Shown here piece after piece: positions 22,737 through 23,824 of a stretch of 23,824 bases of DNA (positions are counted from its first letter, which is position 1; every line of letters begins with the position of its first letter). The notes under the pieces were generated by a model. That model saw only the letters and a list, made by a program, of their open reading frames with translations, did not search any database and had not been told where the DNA came from. Location of the stretch: positions 1 through 23,824 of the forward strand of contig USLH01000009.1 in the NCBI GenBank assembly GCA_900555435.1. The letters are read 5' to 3'. The stretch is from an uncultured Oscillospiraceae bacterium (GTDB lineage Bacteria > Bacillota > Clostridia > Oscillospirales > Ruminococcaceae). A program made the translations under genes and the position numbers.

Positions 22737-23627
22737 ATGAATTACAAAAAAAGCACCGGAGAGAAGGTCTTCTCTGCCTTTAATCTGTTCTTTCTCTGCC
22801 TGTTCGGACTGATCTGCGTGTACCCCATCGTGTATATTCTGGCGGTTTCCTTTTCGGGGAGCTTAGCGGTCATGGAAGGACGTGTCTGGCTTTATCCGGT
22901 GGACTTCCATCTGAAGGCGTATGAGATCGTCTTCTCCAACGACAACATTTTAAGGGCATATCTAAACACCCTCCTTTACACGGTCATCGGCACCGGGTTC
23001 AATCTGGCGGCCATCACCTGTGCGGCTTATCCGCTTTCCAAGAAGCGGCTCCGGGGGCGTTCCGGGTTCTCCCTTTATTTTGTGTTCACCATCCTGTTCA
23101 GCGGCGGTATGGTGCCCAATTTCCTGTTGATCCAGAAGCTGGGGTTTTACGACACCATTTGGGCGGTAACGGTGCCCGGGGCGGTTTCGGTCTTTTACAT
23201 GATCATCCTGCGCACCAATTTTGAACAGATCCCGGATGCGCTGGAGGAAGCGGCCATTATCGACGGCATGAACGATCTGCAGATCCTTTTCAGGATTTTC
23301 ATTCCGCTTTCGCTGCCCATTTATGCGGCGCTGATCCTGTTTTTCGCCGTGGGGCACTGGAACAGCTTCTTTGATGCATTCATCTATCTTCAGACGAAGA
23401 GCCGGTACCCCCTGCAGGTCATTTTAAAGGAGATCGTTACTGCCAACACGCTGAACGACCTAGGCAACAGCGCCGTGGGGCAGAGCGCCATGGAGACCAC
23501 CGAGCTGGTGGGGGAGAATCTGAAGTGCGCCACCATCATCGTGGTCATGCTTCCGGTCATGATGGTGTATCCCTTTGTGCAGAAGTATTTTGTCAAGGGC
23601 ATGATGATCGGCGCAGTCAAAGGATAA
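22737..23627 (+). CDS. Sugar ABC transporter permease 2 (LplC/YtcP-like)
   Basis: A 296-residue inner-membrane permease of the MalG/LplC class with about six helices. The start region KSTGEKVFSAFNLFFLCLFGLICVYPIVYILAVSFS is typical. The EAA loop reads LEEAAIIDGMNDLQILFRIFIPLSLP. The start is ATG 22737, with GGGGGAGAGGAA upstream. It heterodimerises with the preceding permease. No ATP-binding subunit follows: the operon ends here at a terminator, so a shared MsmK/MsmX-type ATPase elsewhere is expected. Confidence 0.93.
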   Translation: MNYKKSTGEKVFSAFNLFFLCLFGLICVYPIVYILAVSFSGSLAVMEGRVWLYPVDFHLKAYEIVFSNDNILRAYLNTLLYTVIGTGFNLAAITCAAYPLSKKRLRGRSGFSLYFVFTILFSGGMVPNFLLIQKLGFYDTIWAVTVPGAVSVFYMIILRTNFEQIPDALEEAAIIDGMNDLQILFRIFIPLSLPIYAALILFFAVGHWNSFFDAFIYLQTKSRYPLQVILKEIVTANTLNDLGNSAVGQSAMETTELVGENLKCATIIVVMLPVMMVYPFVQKYFVKGMMIGAVKG

Positions 23628-23635
23628 GAGAAAAT

Positions 23636-23699
23636 TTTTGGGAAAAGAAGACCCCCGGCAGGCGTTTGGGCTACCGGGGGTTAAGTTTTGGGAAAAGAA
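23636..23699 (+). repeat. 14-bp direct repeat flanking the operon terminator
   Basis: TTTTGGGAAAAGAA occurs at 23636-23649 and 23686-23699, on either side of the terminator hairpin. It may mark a small local duplication. Confidence 0.7.
23651..23690 (+). terminator. Terminator of the sugar-transport operon
   Basis: ACCCCCGG (23651-23658) pairs with CCGGGGGT (23674-23681), followed by TAAGTTTT. It lies 23 bp after the second permease stop. Confidence 0.8.
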
Positions 23700-23728
23700 A
23701 AACGACAAGCTCTTTTTAGAGCTTGTCG
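23698..23728 (-). terminator. Terminator of tRNA-Leu
   Basis: On the minus strand a perfect 11-bp stem (arms 23703-23713 and 23718-23728, CGACAAGCTCT type) with a 4-nt loop is followed by TTTTT. It lies 4 bp beyond the encoded CCA end. Confidence 0.92.
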
Positions 23729-23732
23729 AGGC

Positions 23733-23819
23733 TGGTGCGGATAGCAGGACTTGAACCTGTATGACCGTGAAGTCACTAGAACCTGAATCTAGCGCGTCTG
23801 CCAATTCCGCCATATCCGC
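23733..23819 (-). tRNA. tRNA-Leu (anticodon CAG)
   Basis: An 87-nt class II tRNA with the CCA end encoded. The acceptor GCGGATA pairs with TATCCGC, and the discriminator is A. The anticodon stem CTAGA/TCTAG encloses TTCAGGT, giving anticodon CAG at 23783-23785. The long variable arm (TGACTTCACGGTCA) and GGTTCAAGTCC in the T arm are as expected for leucine. The 5' end is 5 bp from the window edge. Confidence 0.96.
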
Positions 23820-23824
23820 ATTTG

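Overview
The window looks like about 24 kb of chromosome from a GC-rich, anaerobic Gram-positive gut-type Clostridia member, probably Oscillospiraceae-like. The evidence is Firmicute-style ribosome binding sites (AAAGGAG, AGGAGG), TTG and GTG starts, sigma-A-type promoters, a CIRCE heat-shock operator, MarR-controlled efflux pumps and a YesN/LplABC-type sugar import cluster. The taxonomic placement is an inference from gene content and style, not from a marker gene.

Layout. (1) 47-3317 (+): a three-gene biotin-dependent carboxyl-transfer cassette (acyl-CoA-type carboxyltransferase, biotin carrier, pyruvate/oxaloacetate carboxyltransferase) closed by a terminator. (2) 3443-4627 (-): an MFS transporter with a clear promoter and palindromic operator. 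(3) About 4706-5063: purine-rich non-coding DNA with a duplicated 19-mer. (4) 5115-9125 (+): a MarR regulator with a 24-bp palindromic operator, then the two halves of an asymmetric heterodimeric ABC exporter and a terminator. (5) 9177-13253 (-): a short homocysteine S-methyltransferase, a multiply frameshifted membrane-protein pseudogene, HtpG under a perfect CIRCE element, and a PAP2 phosphatase. (6) 13438-14079 (+): a cytidylate-kinase-like protein with a consensus promoter and its own terminator. (7) 14471-16237 (+): a MATE efflux pump with a MarR regulator immediately downstream. (8) 16238-17410: 1.2 kb without an intact gene, holding several hairpins and the 5' relic of an IS200/IS605 transposase. 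(9) 17411-23627: a membrane-anchored AraC-family regulator (-) divergent from a lipoprotein solute-binding protein and two permeases (+). (10) tRNA-Leu(CAG) on the minus strand at the right edge.

How the genes work together. The cassette can plausibly move a carboxyl group between an acyl-CoA and pyruvate/oxaloacetate through a biotin carrier, like the 12S/1.3S/5S transcarboxylase. No membrane beta subunit is present inside the window, but the left edge is too close to exclude one upstream. Two independent MarR-linked efflux modules (ABC pair, MATE) suggest an accessory drug or toxin export region. The AraC/solute-binding/permease cluster is a classic carbohydrate importer that lacks its ATPase locally and so probably uses a shared one.

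I found no clearly new defence, secretion or CRISPR system. The observations most worth checking are the transcarboxylase-like cassette with its divergent first subunit, the CIRCE-controlled htpG whose promoter overlaps the upstream gene's terminator, the concentrated frameshifts in one membrane gene, the IS200 relic, and the duplicated promoter modules in front of the sugar-transport genes.
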